Assembly (NCBI GenBank): GCA_014803905.1
Contig: JAAVAW010000010.1
Coordinates: 84,685-89,688, forward strand
DNA from: Lactobacillus sp.
GTDB taxonomy: Bacteria > Bacillota > Bacilli > Lactobacillales > Lactobacillaceae
Reading direction: 5' to 3'
DNA length: 5,004 nt
Below, in pieces: positions 1 through 4,948 of the stretch (the stretch's first letter is position 1; each line of letters opens with the position of its first letter). The notes under the pieces are model-generated. The model was not told the DNA's origin. It did not search any database and worked only from the letters and a program-made list of their open reading frames with translations. The position numbers and the translations under genes are program-made.

Positions 1-227
1 TTTTCTGCACCTACACTACCACCTGGAAAAGCAACTAAATCGTAATCAAGTAAAGAATCATCCACAACTTTATCACAAGTGATTTTAATTTGATGGGCTC
101 CCATAATATCTCTTTTATCAAGTCCAACCATATCACAATCAACATCTAAACGACGAATTACATCTACGACACTAAGGCCCTCAACTTCTTCACAGCCATC
201 TGCAAAGACTACAGCAACTTTAGTCAT
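1..227 (-). CDS. DJ-1/PfpI family protein, N-terminal part (runs off the left edge)
   Basis: The first 75 residues of a DJ-1/ThiJ/PfpI-superfamily protein are visible, starting MTKVAVVFADGCEEVEGL. The opening beta strand followed by the EEVE motif matches DJ-1 and YajL, where the last Glu of the motif (here Glu16) contacts the reactive cysteine. The second diagnostic segment, YDLVAFPGG followed by SVGAE, ends at the window edge. The nucleophilic cysteine normally lies about 30 residues further on and cannot be checked here. Family members are small cytoplasmic proteins linked to protein or metabolite deglycation, chaperone activity or amidotransferase-like chemistry; which applies cannot be decided from this fragment. 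The ATG at 225-227 is preceded by a purine-rich GAAGGGAAG site. The gene lies 55 bases downstream of the HAD-like gene on the same strand, so the two may be co-transcribed, although the gap also holds a weak promoter candidate. Confidence 0.9.
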   Translation of the reverse strand, partial: MTKVAVVFADGCEEVEGLSVVDVIRRLDVDCDMVGLDKRDIMGAHQIKITCDKVVDDSLLDYDLVAFPGGSVGAE

Positions 228-250
228 AATTAAACTTCCCTTCGTATTTT

Positions 251-278
251 TAATTACCATGTTTCTATTCTAACGCAA
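251..278 (-). promoter_or_regulatory. weak candidate promoter for the DJ-1 family gene
   Basis: On the minus strand the gap between the two leftward genes has a TTGCGT -35-like hexamer (273-278), a 16-base spacer, and a TAATTA -10-like hexamer (251-256) preceded by TGG, an extended -10 element. The hexamers match consensus poorly. The main support is the shared TATGGTA/CATGGTA context seen upstream of two other genes in the window. Read-through from the HAD-like gene is an equally good explanation for expression of the downstream gene. Confidence 0.25.
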
Positions 279-282
279 TGAA

Positions 283-906
283 TTAATTAACATAAAAAAG
301 ACTATCAGCAAACTTTTTCATATGTAAAGTAGGATGTGGTGTAATGGGAACTTTACGTCCGGTACTTATCCACATTGAATCCACCTTTTCATCATTTGCT
401 TTTTGAATCTCATCGTTTAAATTAGTGCCAATGACTAAGGTTTCTTCAGTATCCCACTGGTTTTGTTTGATGATATCGGTAAATTTATCAGGTGAAACAG
501 CTGAAAATTTTGGTAAATTAAGGGCTAGGTTAGTATTTTCAAGCCTAGCACTAATTACTTCTTTAGGTAAAAAACTATAGATAATCATCTTGGTAACTGA
601 GGATAAGTTAGTTAAATCCGTTTGAATATTTTTAGTTAAACGTGTTTGGTGGATAAGTTGTTGATAAAGGATAGCAGTACTATCAGTTAGTTCTATTTCT
701 GGTAATAAGGCTGTTAGAAGAAGCTCATATCTTTTTGTTCTTTTTTCGTTTACATAGCGATCAAAGAGTTGATTAAAAAGTTCTTTTTTTTCATTAAAAT
801 TACTTATTCCAAATTTCTTTAAGGTATTTTTTATTGCAGCTCGTTCAGTAATTTTTTCATTAAAGATTATTCCTTCAGGAATCAGAATGATATTTTTATA
901 GGGCAT
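283..906 (-). CDS. HAD-superfamily-like protein lacking the catalytic aspartates (probable pseudo-enzyme)
   Basis: This 207-residue protein has the outline of a YjjG-type haloacid dehalogenase-like hydrolase. It has an opening hydrophobic strand and a loop at residues 5-15, a helical cap region at about 18-95, a second strand ending in a Ser at about 107-111 (MIIYS, motif II position), and a motif IV-like segment VIGTNLND at 158-165, followed by a strand with WISTGRK at 179-185. The key residues are altered. Where HAD enzymes have DxDGT, this protein reads IPEGI (residues 9-13), so the nucleophilic Asp is Ile and the second Asp is Glu. In motif IV the GD is GT, although Asp165 remains. Phosphatase activity therefore looks unlikely, and a binding or regulatory role is an inference only. 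The start is placed at the ATG at 904-906, because GGAGG lies 7 bases upstream (913-917). An in-frame ATG 27 bases earlier (933) has no such site and would put the Shine-Dalgarno inside the gene. No convincing promoter was seen upstream. The family call rests on weak overall similarity. Confidence 0.75.
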   Translation of the reverse strand: MPYKNIILIPEGIIFNEKITERAAIKNTLKKFGISNFNEKKELFNQLFDRYVNEKRTKRYELLLTALLPEIELTDSTAILYQQLIHQTRLTKNIQTDLTNLSSVTKMIIYSFLPKEVISARLENTNLALNLPKFSAVSPDKFTDIIKQNQWDTEETLVIGTNLNDEIQKANDEKVDSMWISTGRKVPITPHPTLHMKKFADSLFYVN

Positions 907-911
907 AATTA

Positions 912-917
912 ACCTCC
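912..917 (-). promoter_or_regulatory. ribosome binding site deciding the HAD-like start
   Basis: Read on the minus strand this is GGAGGT, a near-perfect Shine-Dalgarno about 6-7 bases before the ATG at 904-906. It selects this start over the longer in-frame start at 933 and shortens the protein by nine residues. Confidence 0.8.
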
Positions 918-983
918 AAATAAATTTTCTCATAAAATTAAAAAAATAGCGTAATTAGTACTGGATCAACTTTATAAAAAATA

Positions 984-1011
984 TTGAAAATATAACCTAT
1001 TTTGATATTAT
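984..1011 (+). promoter_or_regulatory. sigma-A-type promoter for the histidine phosphatase gene
   Basis: TTGAAA (984-989) is followed by a 16-base spacer and TATTAT (1006-1011). A TGA immediately before the -10 gives an extended -10 element. Both hexamers are five out of six to consensus, making this the best promoter in the window. Transcription would begin near 1018, leaving a leader of about 33 bases with the ribosome binding site AAAGGAG at 1037-1043. Confidence 0.7.
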
Positions 1012-1035
1012 TTATCTAATTGCAATTAAAAAATT

Positions 1036-1043
1036 GAAAGGAG
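1036..1043 (+). promoter_or_regulatory. ribosome binding site supporting a GTG start
   Basis: GAAAGGAG lies 7 bases before the GTG at 1051. This strong site, together with the N-terminal alignment that puts the catalytic RHG at residues 9-11, supports GTG as the real start codon. Confidence 0.8.
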
Positions 1044-1050
1044 AAATATT

Positions 1051-1740
1051 GTGGCAACTGAAGTTTATTTAGTAAGACATGGGGAAACTATGTTTAATCA
1101 GTTAAATAAGGTACAGGGTTGGTCAGACTCTCCTTTATCTGTAAAAGGGATAAATGATTTAAAAGTAACAGCGAGAAATTTATCTCAAGTTCACTTTGAT
1201 AAAATGTATAGTTCGGATTTAAAGCGAGCTATTGATACAGCGCATTTAATTCAAGATACTAATGAGGTTTCTGTTCCTAGTAAAATGAAAAAATTACCTG
1301 CTTTTCGTGAGGTATTCTTTGGTTCATTTGAAGGGGATGATATCGATGAAACTTGGGAAAAAGTGGCAGTTGCTGGTGGAATGAAGCCAGAGCGAAACGT
1401 AGATAAAATTGTTGAAACTTTAGGCTTTGAAAAATTTAGAGATACGACTAAAAAGGCAGATCCGCGTCATTTGGCCGAAGACAGTAAAGAGTTATATGAA
1501 AGAATGAATCAGGCTGTCGAACAGTTAGCTGTAGAGACTAAAGACTTAGGCCGCGTATTAATCGTTTCGCATGGAGATTTTATTAAAAGTCTAGGTTTAC
1601 ATTATTGGGATAAAGCAAAAAATAAAGATATCATTCCCTTTCCAGAAAATGGTAGTGTATCTCGCGCTATCGTTCATGATAATGGAAAATTTGAAATAGT
1701 TGACTATAACGTTAAAAGTAGTGAATTAAATAATTTATAA
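1051..1740 (+). CDS. histidine phosphatase family protein (phosphoglycerate mutase-like)
   Basis: This 229-residue cytoplasmic protein belongs to the histidine phosphatase superfamily, branch 1. The phosphohistidine motif LVRHGET is at residues 7-13 (Arg9, His10). The other core residues are Arg59 in SSDLKRA, Glu87 in FREVFFG, and His174 in VSHGD, so the four-residue catalytic pocket is complete. The FFGSFEG segment and the lack of the GpmA signature ERHYG place it with the broad-specificity phosphatase (CobC/PhoE/GpmB-like) group rather than with glycolytic 2,3-BPG-dependent mutases. Genome annotations often call such Lactobacillus proteins phosphoglycerate mutase. The substrate cannot be told from sequence. 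It starts with GTG behind a good ribosome binding site, has its own promoter at 984-1011, and is followed within 2 bases by a terminator hairpin, so it is probably monocistronic. The insert at about residues 92-142 is longer than in minimal phosphatases and probably caps the active site. Confidence 0.93.
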   Translation: MATEVYLVRHGETMFNQLNKVQGWSDSPLSVKGINDLKVTARNLSQVHFDKMYSSDLKRAIDTAHLIQDTNEVSVPSKMKKLPAFREVFFGSFEGDDIDETWEKVAVAGGMKPERNVDKIVETLGFEKFRDTTKKADPRHLAEDSKELYERMNQAVEQLAVETKDLGRVLIVSHGDFIKSLGLHYWDKAKNKDIIPFPENGSVSRAIVHDNGKFEIVDYNVKSSELNNL

Positions 1741-1741
1741 G

Positions 1742-1772
1742 ATGTCTTTGCAGGAAGCAAAGATATTTTTCT
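1742..1772 (+). terminator. Rho-independent terminator after the histidine phosphatase gene
   Basis: TCTTTGC (1745-1751) pairs with GCAAAGA (1757-1763) around the loop AGGAA. The stem extends outward by a G-U and two A-U pairs to ten pairs. A T-rich tail (TTTTTCTTT, up to about 1774) follows. It sits immediately after the stop codon at 1738-1740 and separates this gene from the zinc transporter operon. The only alternative reading is a dyad operator for the promoter just downstream. Confidence 0.75.
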
Positions 1773-1781
1773 TTGTGACTA

Positions 1782-1790
1782 TGGTAAACT
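1782..1790 (+). promoter_or_regulatory. candidate extended -10 promoter for the czcD operon
   Basis: TGG followed by TAAACT (1785-1790) resembles an extended -10 element in the context CTATGGTAAACT. No good -35 is present, since the T-rich terminator tail occupies that position. The site is 23 bases before the czcD start, with the ribosome binding site AAGGGAG between them, so the leader would be very short. The same TATGGTA core precedes the kinase gene at 3903-3912. Confidence 0.45.
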
Positions 1791-1813
1791 ACTAGTGGAA
1801 AGGGAGCTGACCG

Positions 1814-2698
1814 ATGCAAGATAAAACATCAGTTAAATTTATCTGGGTAATGATTTTAAATTTAGTAATAACAATTGCCGAATTTTTAGGTGGTATTTTT
1901 TCAGGATCACTGGCCTTATTATCTGATGCCTTGCATAATTTAGGAGATACTGGGGCGATTGTTTTATCTTTTTTTGCTCATTTAATTAGCAAAAAGAGTA
2001 AGGATCGAATAAAAACTTTTGGTTATGAGCGAGCTGAAACTTTGGCTGCTTTTACTAATGGCGTTATTTTGGTAGTTATTTCCTTCTTTTTAATTATTGA
2101 AGCAATTGAGCGCTTTTTAAAACCTGAACCAATAAAAGGAAATATTATGTTGATAGTGGCCATAATAGGGTTAATTGCAAACCTAATTTCTATGGCAGCT
2201 ATGCATAGCGATTCGAAACATAATTTAAATGTAAAGTCTACCTTTATTCATATGTTATCGGATGCGTTGTCTAGTATTGTCGTAGTAATTGGAGCAATTT
2301 TTATTAAGATTTGGCATTGGGAGTGGCTAGATCCTACTTTAACTATTTTAGTTTCGATTTTTATCTTGTATGAAGCCTTTAAAATAATAAAAAATGCAGC
2401 CGATGTTTTAATGGAATCTAATCCAAGTATTGATTTAGATGAAGTAAAGGAAATTATGCTGACAGTTCCTGAAATTACCAATGTTCACCATGTCCATTTA
2501 TGGAAATATTCTGATGAATTAACTATGTTAGATGCTCATGTAAATGTACGGTCAAATTTAGAAACAGCCGAGCTAGAGCAAATCTATAATAAAATAGAAA
2601 AAAAGTTAAGTTCTTTGGGCATTAATCATATTACTCTACAACCAGAGTGTACCCGTGGACTAAAGGAAGATATGATTGATAATAATAAAAATGATTAA
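1814..2698 (+). CDS. czcD: cation diffusion facilitator, CzcD-type zinc exporter
   Basis: This 294-residue inner-membrane antiporter belongs to the CDF/ZnT family, whose members export Zn(II), and often Co(II) or Cd(II), in exchange for protons. About six transmembrane helices are visible: roughly 8-29, 32-57, 78-100, 111-131, 142-166 and 173-192. A cytoplasmic C-terminal dimerisation domain follows from about 200. The transport-site residues are intact: SDALHNLGD in helix 2 supplies His41 and Asp45, and HMLSD in helix 5 supplies His146 and Asp150. This His-Asp/His-Asp set is typical of zinc rather than manganese or iron members. The His-rich loop found in many Zn-CDFs is reduced to HSDSKH (131-136). 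The C-terminal domain has a VHHVHLW segment (224-230), plus His272 and Cys279 as possible regulatory metal ligands. AAGGGAG lies 7 bases before the ATG. It is the first gene of a probable four-gene operon; no CzrA/CzcR-type regulator gene is nearby. Confidence 0.95.
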   Translation: MQDKTSVKFIWVMILNLVITIAEFLGGIFSGSLALLSDALHNLGDTGAIVLSFFAHLISKKSKDRIKTFGYERAETLAAFTNGVILVVISFFLIIEAIERFLKPEPIKGNIMLIVAIIGLIANLISMAAMHSDSKHNLNVKSTFIHMLSDALSSIVVVIGAIFIKIWHWEWLDPTLTILVSIFILYEAFKIIKNAADVLMESNPSIDLDEVKEIMLTVPEITNVHHVHLWKYSDELTMLDAHVNVRSNLETAELEQIYNKIEKKLSSLGINHITLQPECTRGLKEDMIDNNKND

Positions 2699-2732
2699 TC
2701 AACCTAGTTTTACCAGAGAAGGATTTTAAATA

Positions 2733-2924
2733 ATGAAAATAAGCTTTTGGACAGCTCTTATTGTGCTACTTGTTGGTTTATGGGATATTCAATTGGCTGT
2801 TAAACGATGGCCCAAAAAAGATCAAGAAGAAAAAGATGGCTCTCCTACTCAAGGTCATCTAGCATTTTTAGTTTTGGGAATAATCTTTGTAATTACAGGC
2901 ATTGTATTATTCTTTATCAAATAG
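2733..2924 (+). CDS. small two-helix membrane protein, copy 1
   Basis: This 63-residue protein of unknown function has two hydrophobic helices at about residues 6-22 and 42-62. They are joined by a charged, lysine- and glutamate-rich loop (about 24-40), so it should form a membrane hairpin. The opening WTALIVLLVGLWDIQLAV resembles the next gene's WTSIILIIVGLYDLAIVF, with the W, the VGL(W/Y)D motif and the following basic residue conserved, so the two look like tandem paralogues. The ribosome binding site AGAAGGA is at 2717-2723. The gap from czcD is 34 bases with no terminator, indicating co-transcription with the zinc exporter. No named domain is recognised. A role linked to the transporter is possible but unproven. 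Confidence 0.85.
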   Translation: MKISFWTALIVLLVGLWDIQLAVKRWPKKDQEEKDGSPTQGHLAFLVLGIIFVITGIVLFFIK

Positions 2925-2930
2925 GAAAGT

Positions 2931-2936
2931 AAAGGG
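2931..2936 (+). promoter_or_regulatory. ribosome binding site deciding the start of small membrane protein copy 2
   Basis: AAAGGG lies 7 bases before the ATG at 2944. It supports this start over the upstream in-frame ATG at 2902, which lies inside the preceding gene and lacks a comparable site. Confidence 0.65.
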
Positions 2937-2943
2937 TACGAAG

Positions 2944-3147
2944 ATGAATATGTGGACCTCAATTATTTTGATTATTGTTGGTTTATATGATTTGGCAATT
3001 GTTTTTAATCGACGACAACAATTGAGTAGTAATTATGTAAAAAATTCTAAAACTTTGAAACGTCAACGATTGAATTTAATTGGATTTTTAGTTGTTGGAG
3101 TAATTTTACTTTTTGCCGGAATTATAATGTTGTTTGTACGTAAGTAG
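2944..3147 (+). CDS. small two-helix membrane protein, copy 2
   Basis: This 67-residue protein of unknown function is built like its upstream neighbour. It begins MNMWTS and has a first helix at about 4-20 containing VGLYDL. A basic hydrophilic loop follows (about 22-44, rich in Arg, Lys, Gln and Asn). The second helix is at about 45-64 and the end is basic (VRK). The loop is positively charged, whereas copy 1 has a mixed-charge loop, so the two have diverged in the exposed part while keeping the helices. The start at 2944 was chosen because it has a ribosome binding site and because the alignment with copy 1 begins there. A longer form from 2902 would overlap copy 1 by 23 bases. The gap to copy 1 is 19 bases, and the stop codon overlaps the ribosome binding site of the following mutase gene, so translation is probably coupled. 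Confidence 0.83.
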   Translation: MNMWTSIILIIVGLYDLAIVFNRRQQLSSNYVKNSKTLKRQRLNLIGFLVVGVILLFAGIIMLFVRK

Positions 3148-3151
3148 GTGA
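3146..3151 (+). promoter_or_regulatory. ribosome binding site for the gpm gene, overlapping the upstream stop codon
   Basis: AGGTGA starts within the TAG of the preceding gene (3145-3147) and ends 5 bases before the ATG at 3157. This favours ATG 3157 over the GTG at 3148, which lies inside the site itself, and suggests translational coupling. Confidence 0.7.
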
Positions 3152-3156
3152 AACTA

Positions 3157-3834
3157 ATGGCAAAACTAGTATTAATTCGCCACGGTGAAAGTACTGCCAA
3201 TCGCGATAATATTTATACCGGTTGGAGTGATGTACCTTTAAGCCCTAAAGGAGTTGAACAGGCGAAAGTAGCTGGTTTAAAAGTCGCTCAAATCCCTGAT
3301 TTTGTTCCGACGCATATTCATACATCAGTCTTATCTCGTGCAATTATGACTGCTTATATAGTAGCGGATATATGCGGTTTTTTATACTTGCCAATTACTA
3401 AGACCTGGCGCTTAAATGAACGTCACTATGGGGCTCTTAGAGGGATGAACAAGGATGTATCGCGTAAAGTATATGGTAAAGAACAAGTTCTTGAATGGCG
3501 ACGCGGATTTGATAGCATTCCGCCATTGTTGGATGAACCAGTACAAGATCGTAGATATAAAAAGTATGACATGAAATTGATGCCACGTGGAGAAAGCTTA
3601 CATCAAACTCAACAGCGTTTAATGCCATATTTTGTAGAAAAAATTGCCCCGGAGTTATTAAAGGGACATGATCAATTGGTTGTAGCGCATGGTTCTAGTT
3701 TACGGGCGTTAATTAAAAAAATGGAAAACATTTCTAATAAAGATATTGTGAAATTAGAAGTACCAAATGCACAACCAATTGTTTATAACTTTGACAAGAA
3801 TTTAAAGATTACTAATAAAGAAATTTTGGGATAA
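3157..3834 (+). CDS. gpmA: 2,3-bisphosphoglycerate-dependent phosphoglycerate mutase-type protein (GpmA paralogue)
   Basis: This 225-residue protein is of the GpmA type, which interconverts 3- and 2-phosphoglycerate in glycolysis through a phosphohistidine. It starts MAKLVLIRHGES, the usual GpmA beginning, so ATG 3157 is the start. Visible residues are Arg8 and His9, Ser12 and Asn15, Thr21-Gly22 in YTGW, Arg61, Glu88 and Tyr91 in NERHYGALRG, Lys99, Arg115-Arg116 in EWRR, and His178 in VAHGS. These are the catalytic pair and most phosphoglycerate contacts known from E. coli GpmA. Two departures are seen. The usual AHGNS is AHGSS (Asn to Ser at 180), and the segment after PPLLDE (about 123-150) is several residues shorter and unlike typical GpmA. 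At 225 residues it is slightly below the family's usual length of about 230-250. It may be a second, specialised copy (gpmA2-like) rather than the main glycolytic enzyme. It is the last gene of the czcD operon. Confidence 0.9.
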   Translation: MAKLVLIRHGESTANRDNIYTGWSDVPLSPKGVEQAKVAGLKVAQIPDFVPTHIHTSVLSRAIMTAYIVADICGFLYLPITKTWRLNERHYGALRGMNKDVSRKVYGKEQVLEWRRGFDSIPPLLDEPVQDRRYKKYDMKLMPRGESLHQTQQRLMPYFVEKIAPELLKGHDQLVVAHGSSLRALIKKMENISNKDIVKLEVPNAQPIVYNFDKNLKITNKEILG

Positions 3835-3866
3835 AGAATGGATGTTAAATTCATTCTTTTTATTTT
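3833..3866 (+). terminator. Rho-independent terminator closing the czcD-gpm operon
   Basis: AAAGAATGGAT (3833-3843) pairs with ATTCATTCTTT (3849-3859) around the loop GTTAA, giving an 11-pair stem with one G-U pair. A T-rich tail runs to 3866. The left arm begins within the TAA stop codon of the mutase gene (3832-3834). Confidence 0.85.
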
Positions 3867-3903
3867 AAAGAAAAGATAGGGCGTATTTTTTATGACGTAT
3901 TTA

Positions 3904-3912
3904 TGGTAGAAT
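3904..3912 (+). promoter_or_regulatory. extended -10 promoter for the Pnk-like kinase gene
   Basis: TGG followed by TAGAAT (3907-3912) in the context TTATGGTAGAAT is a good extended -10 element; no clear -35 hexamer is seen 16-18 bases upstream. It lies between a terminator and the gene, 44 bases before the ATG. The ribosome binding site TTGGAG is at 3945-3950. Confidence 0.6.
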
Positions 3913-3956
3913 TTTTACGTATATATATGAATAAGTTTTTTAGTTTGGAGAAATAA

Positions 3957-4892
3957 ATGCGTAAAATTTTCTTACTTAGAGGTGCTCCAGGCTGTGGTAA
4001 ATCATCATTTATTGCTCGCCACCACCTACAACCTTACGCTATTTCCCGTGACTCAATCCGTCTCTTGTTAGCCGACTTAACGGTTTACTATGATAAAAAA
4101 GATGATACTTTGCATGATGTTGTTCCACGCTATGTAACTGATCAGACAGAACAAATGGTGGATCACTTAGTAGAACATAAAATGAAACATGGTGAAACTG
4201 TTATTGTGGATGGTACACACATTACACCTGATAAGATTGAGCACTTTAAGCCATGGGTTGATAAATATCGTTATGAGTTATTTGTTGTTGATTTAATGCA
4301 AAATGCAAGTCTAGATGGGTTACTCAAGCGTAATCAAACTCGCATGCATTACGATTGGGTAAAACCAGAAGTGGTTAAAGGGATGTTTGAAAAGTATAAA
4401 AAAGATCCCGAAGTACCTGATTGGGCTTATAGAATTTTACCTAACGAAATGGATCATGCATTAAGTCAACGAGAAAAAAATTTAGATCGTTTTTCACATG
4501 TGATTTGTGTACCAGACAAAGTAAAACCAAAAGATTTTCCACATGTGCATATTTCTAACTTTTATTTTTCGTTTAATGATGAATTTAATAAAAAATTCGG
4601 TTCTTATCATAATGTAATTTCATTAGGAAAGACTAAAGAAGAAGTTGTTAAAGATTTCAAACTTCCATTCTTTGTTTTTAAATTTCACCATAAACACTTT
4701 TTAATTTCGGCTTATCCAATTAGAAATGAGATGTTAGATCCCATTAGAAAGGTCAAAGGGGTATGGTATTACTCAACTGGTCTATTTAATGTAGGAGACT
4801 TTGTACAAGAGTTTCCAGAGAATAAAAAACAACATGTACACCAATTTAATTTAAGTAAAATTGATTCTACAAGATTACTTCATATTTGGTAA
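3957..4892 (+). CDS. P-loop kinase of the T4 polynucleotide kinase type with an unassigned C-terminal domain
   Basis: This is a 311-residue cytoplasmic protein. Residues 1 to about 185 form a P-loop kinase domain of the AAA_33/zeta-toxin-like family. The Walker A motif GAPGCGKS is at 9-16. SRDSIR at 30-35 matches the (S/N)RDxxR of T4 polynucleotide kinase, where the Asp (here Asp32) is the general base and the Arg (Arg35) contacts the phosphate. VDGTH at 84-88 is like the substrate-binding DxT(H/N) loop, and LLKRNQTR at 122-129 fits the arginine-bearing lid. These features suggest transfer of the ATP gamma-phosphate to a hydroxyl, possibly a 5'-OH of RNA or DNA, but the substrate is not shown by sequence. 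Residues about 195-311 are rich in Phe, Lys and His, contain FFVFKFHHKHFLISAY (238-253), and match no domain I recognise. No ligase or phosphatase domain is fused, and neither is encoded in the visible neighbours. The gene has its own promoter and terminator. The ATG follows GGAG by 6 bases. Confidence 0.88.
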   Translation: MRKIFLLRGAPGCGKSSFIARHHLQPYAISRDSIRLLLADLTVYYDKKDDTLHDVVPRYVTDQTEQMVDHLVEHKMKHGETVIVDGTHITPDKIEHFKPWVDKYRYELFVVDLMQNASLDGLLKRNQTRMHYDWVKPEVVKGMFEKYKKDPEVPDWAYRILPNEMDHALSQREKNLDRFSHVICVPDKVKPKDFPHVHISNFYFSFNDEFNKKFGSYHNVISLGKTKEEVVKDFKLPFFVFKFHHKHFLISAYPIRNEMLDPIRKVKGVWYYSTGLFNVGDFVQEFPENKKQHVHQFNLSKIDSTRLLHIW

Positions 4893-4936
4893 AATAAAAA
4901 ATCGACTTAAAATGAAATAAGTCGATTTTTTATTTT
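4891..4936. terminator. bidirectional terminator, perfect 19-bp inverted repeat
   Basis: Bases 4891-4909 are an exact reverse complement of 4918-4936, with an eight-base loop. The core ATCGACTTA/TAAGTCGAT is flanked by A-rich sequence on the left and T-rich on the right, so transcripts from either strand form a hairpin followed by a U tract. It lies between the stop codons of the converging kinase and peptidase genes and overlaps the last two bases of the kinase TAA. Confidence 0.92.
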
Positions 4937-4948
4937 TGTTAATTTACT

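Noticed and set aside
907..933. Upstream ATG for the HAD-like gene
   Set aside because: The strong GGAGG site would then lie inside the coding sequence; the nine extra residues do not fit a HAD N terminus, whose first strand starts a few residues after the ATG at 904-906.
907..1050. Minus-strand promoter for the HAD-like gene, or a small RNA or riboswitch in the divergent spacer
   Set aside because: The spacer is very AT-rich and gives many chance -10-like matches. No pair of hexamers with proper spacing on the minus strand and no stable GC-containing fold stood out.
2248..2481. Minus-strand open reading frame of 77 codons inside czcD
   Set aside because: It lies wholly within the well-supported transporter gene on the opposite strand, has no recognisable domain, and is best explained as a shadow.
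2902..2943. Longer start for small membrane protein copy 2
   Set aside because: It would overlap copy 1, add a non-homologous polar extension and ignore the ribosome binding site AAAGGG before ATG 2944.
3148..3156. GTG start three codons upstream for the gpm gene
   Set aside because: The GTG is part of the Shine-Dalgarno sequence for ATG 3157, and GpmA proteins normally begin M-x-K-L-V as at 3157.
3437..3628. Minus-strand open reading frame of 63 codons inside the gpm gene
   Set aside because: It is antisense to conserved GpmA residues and shows no family resemblance, so it is a shadow.
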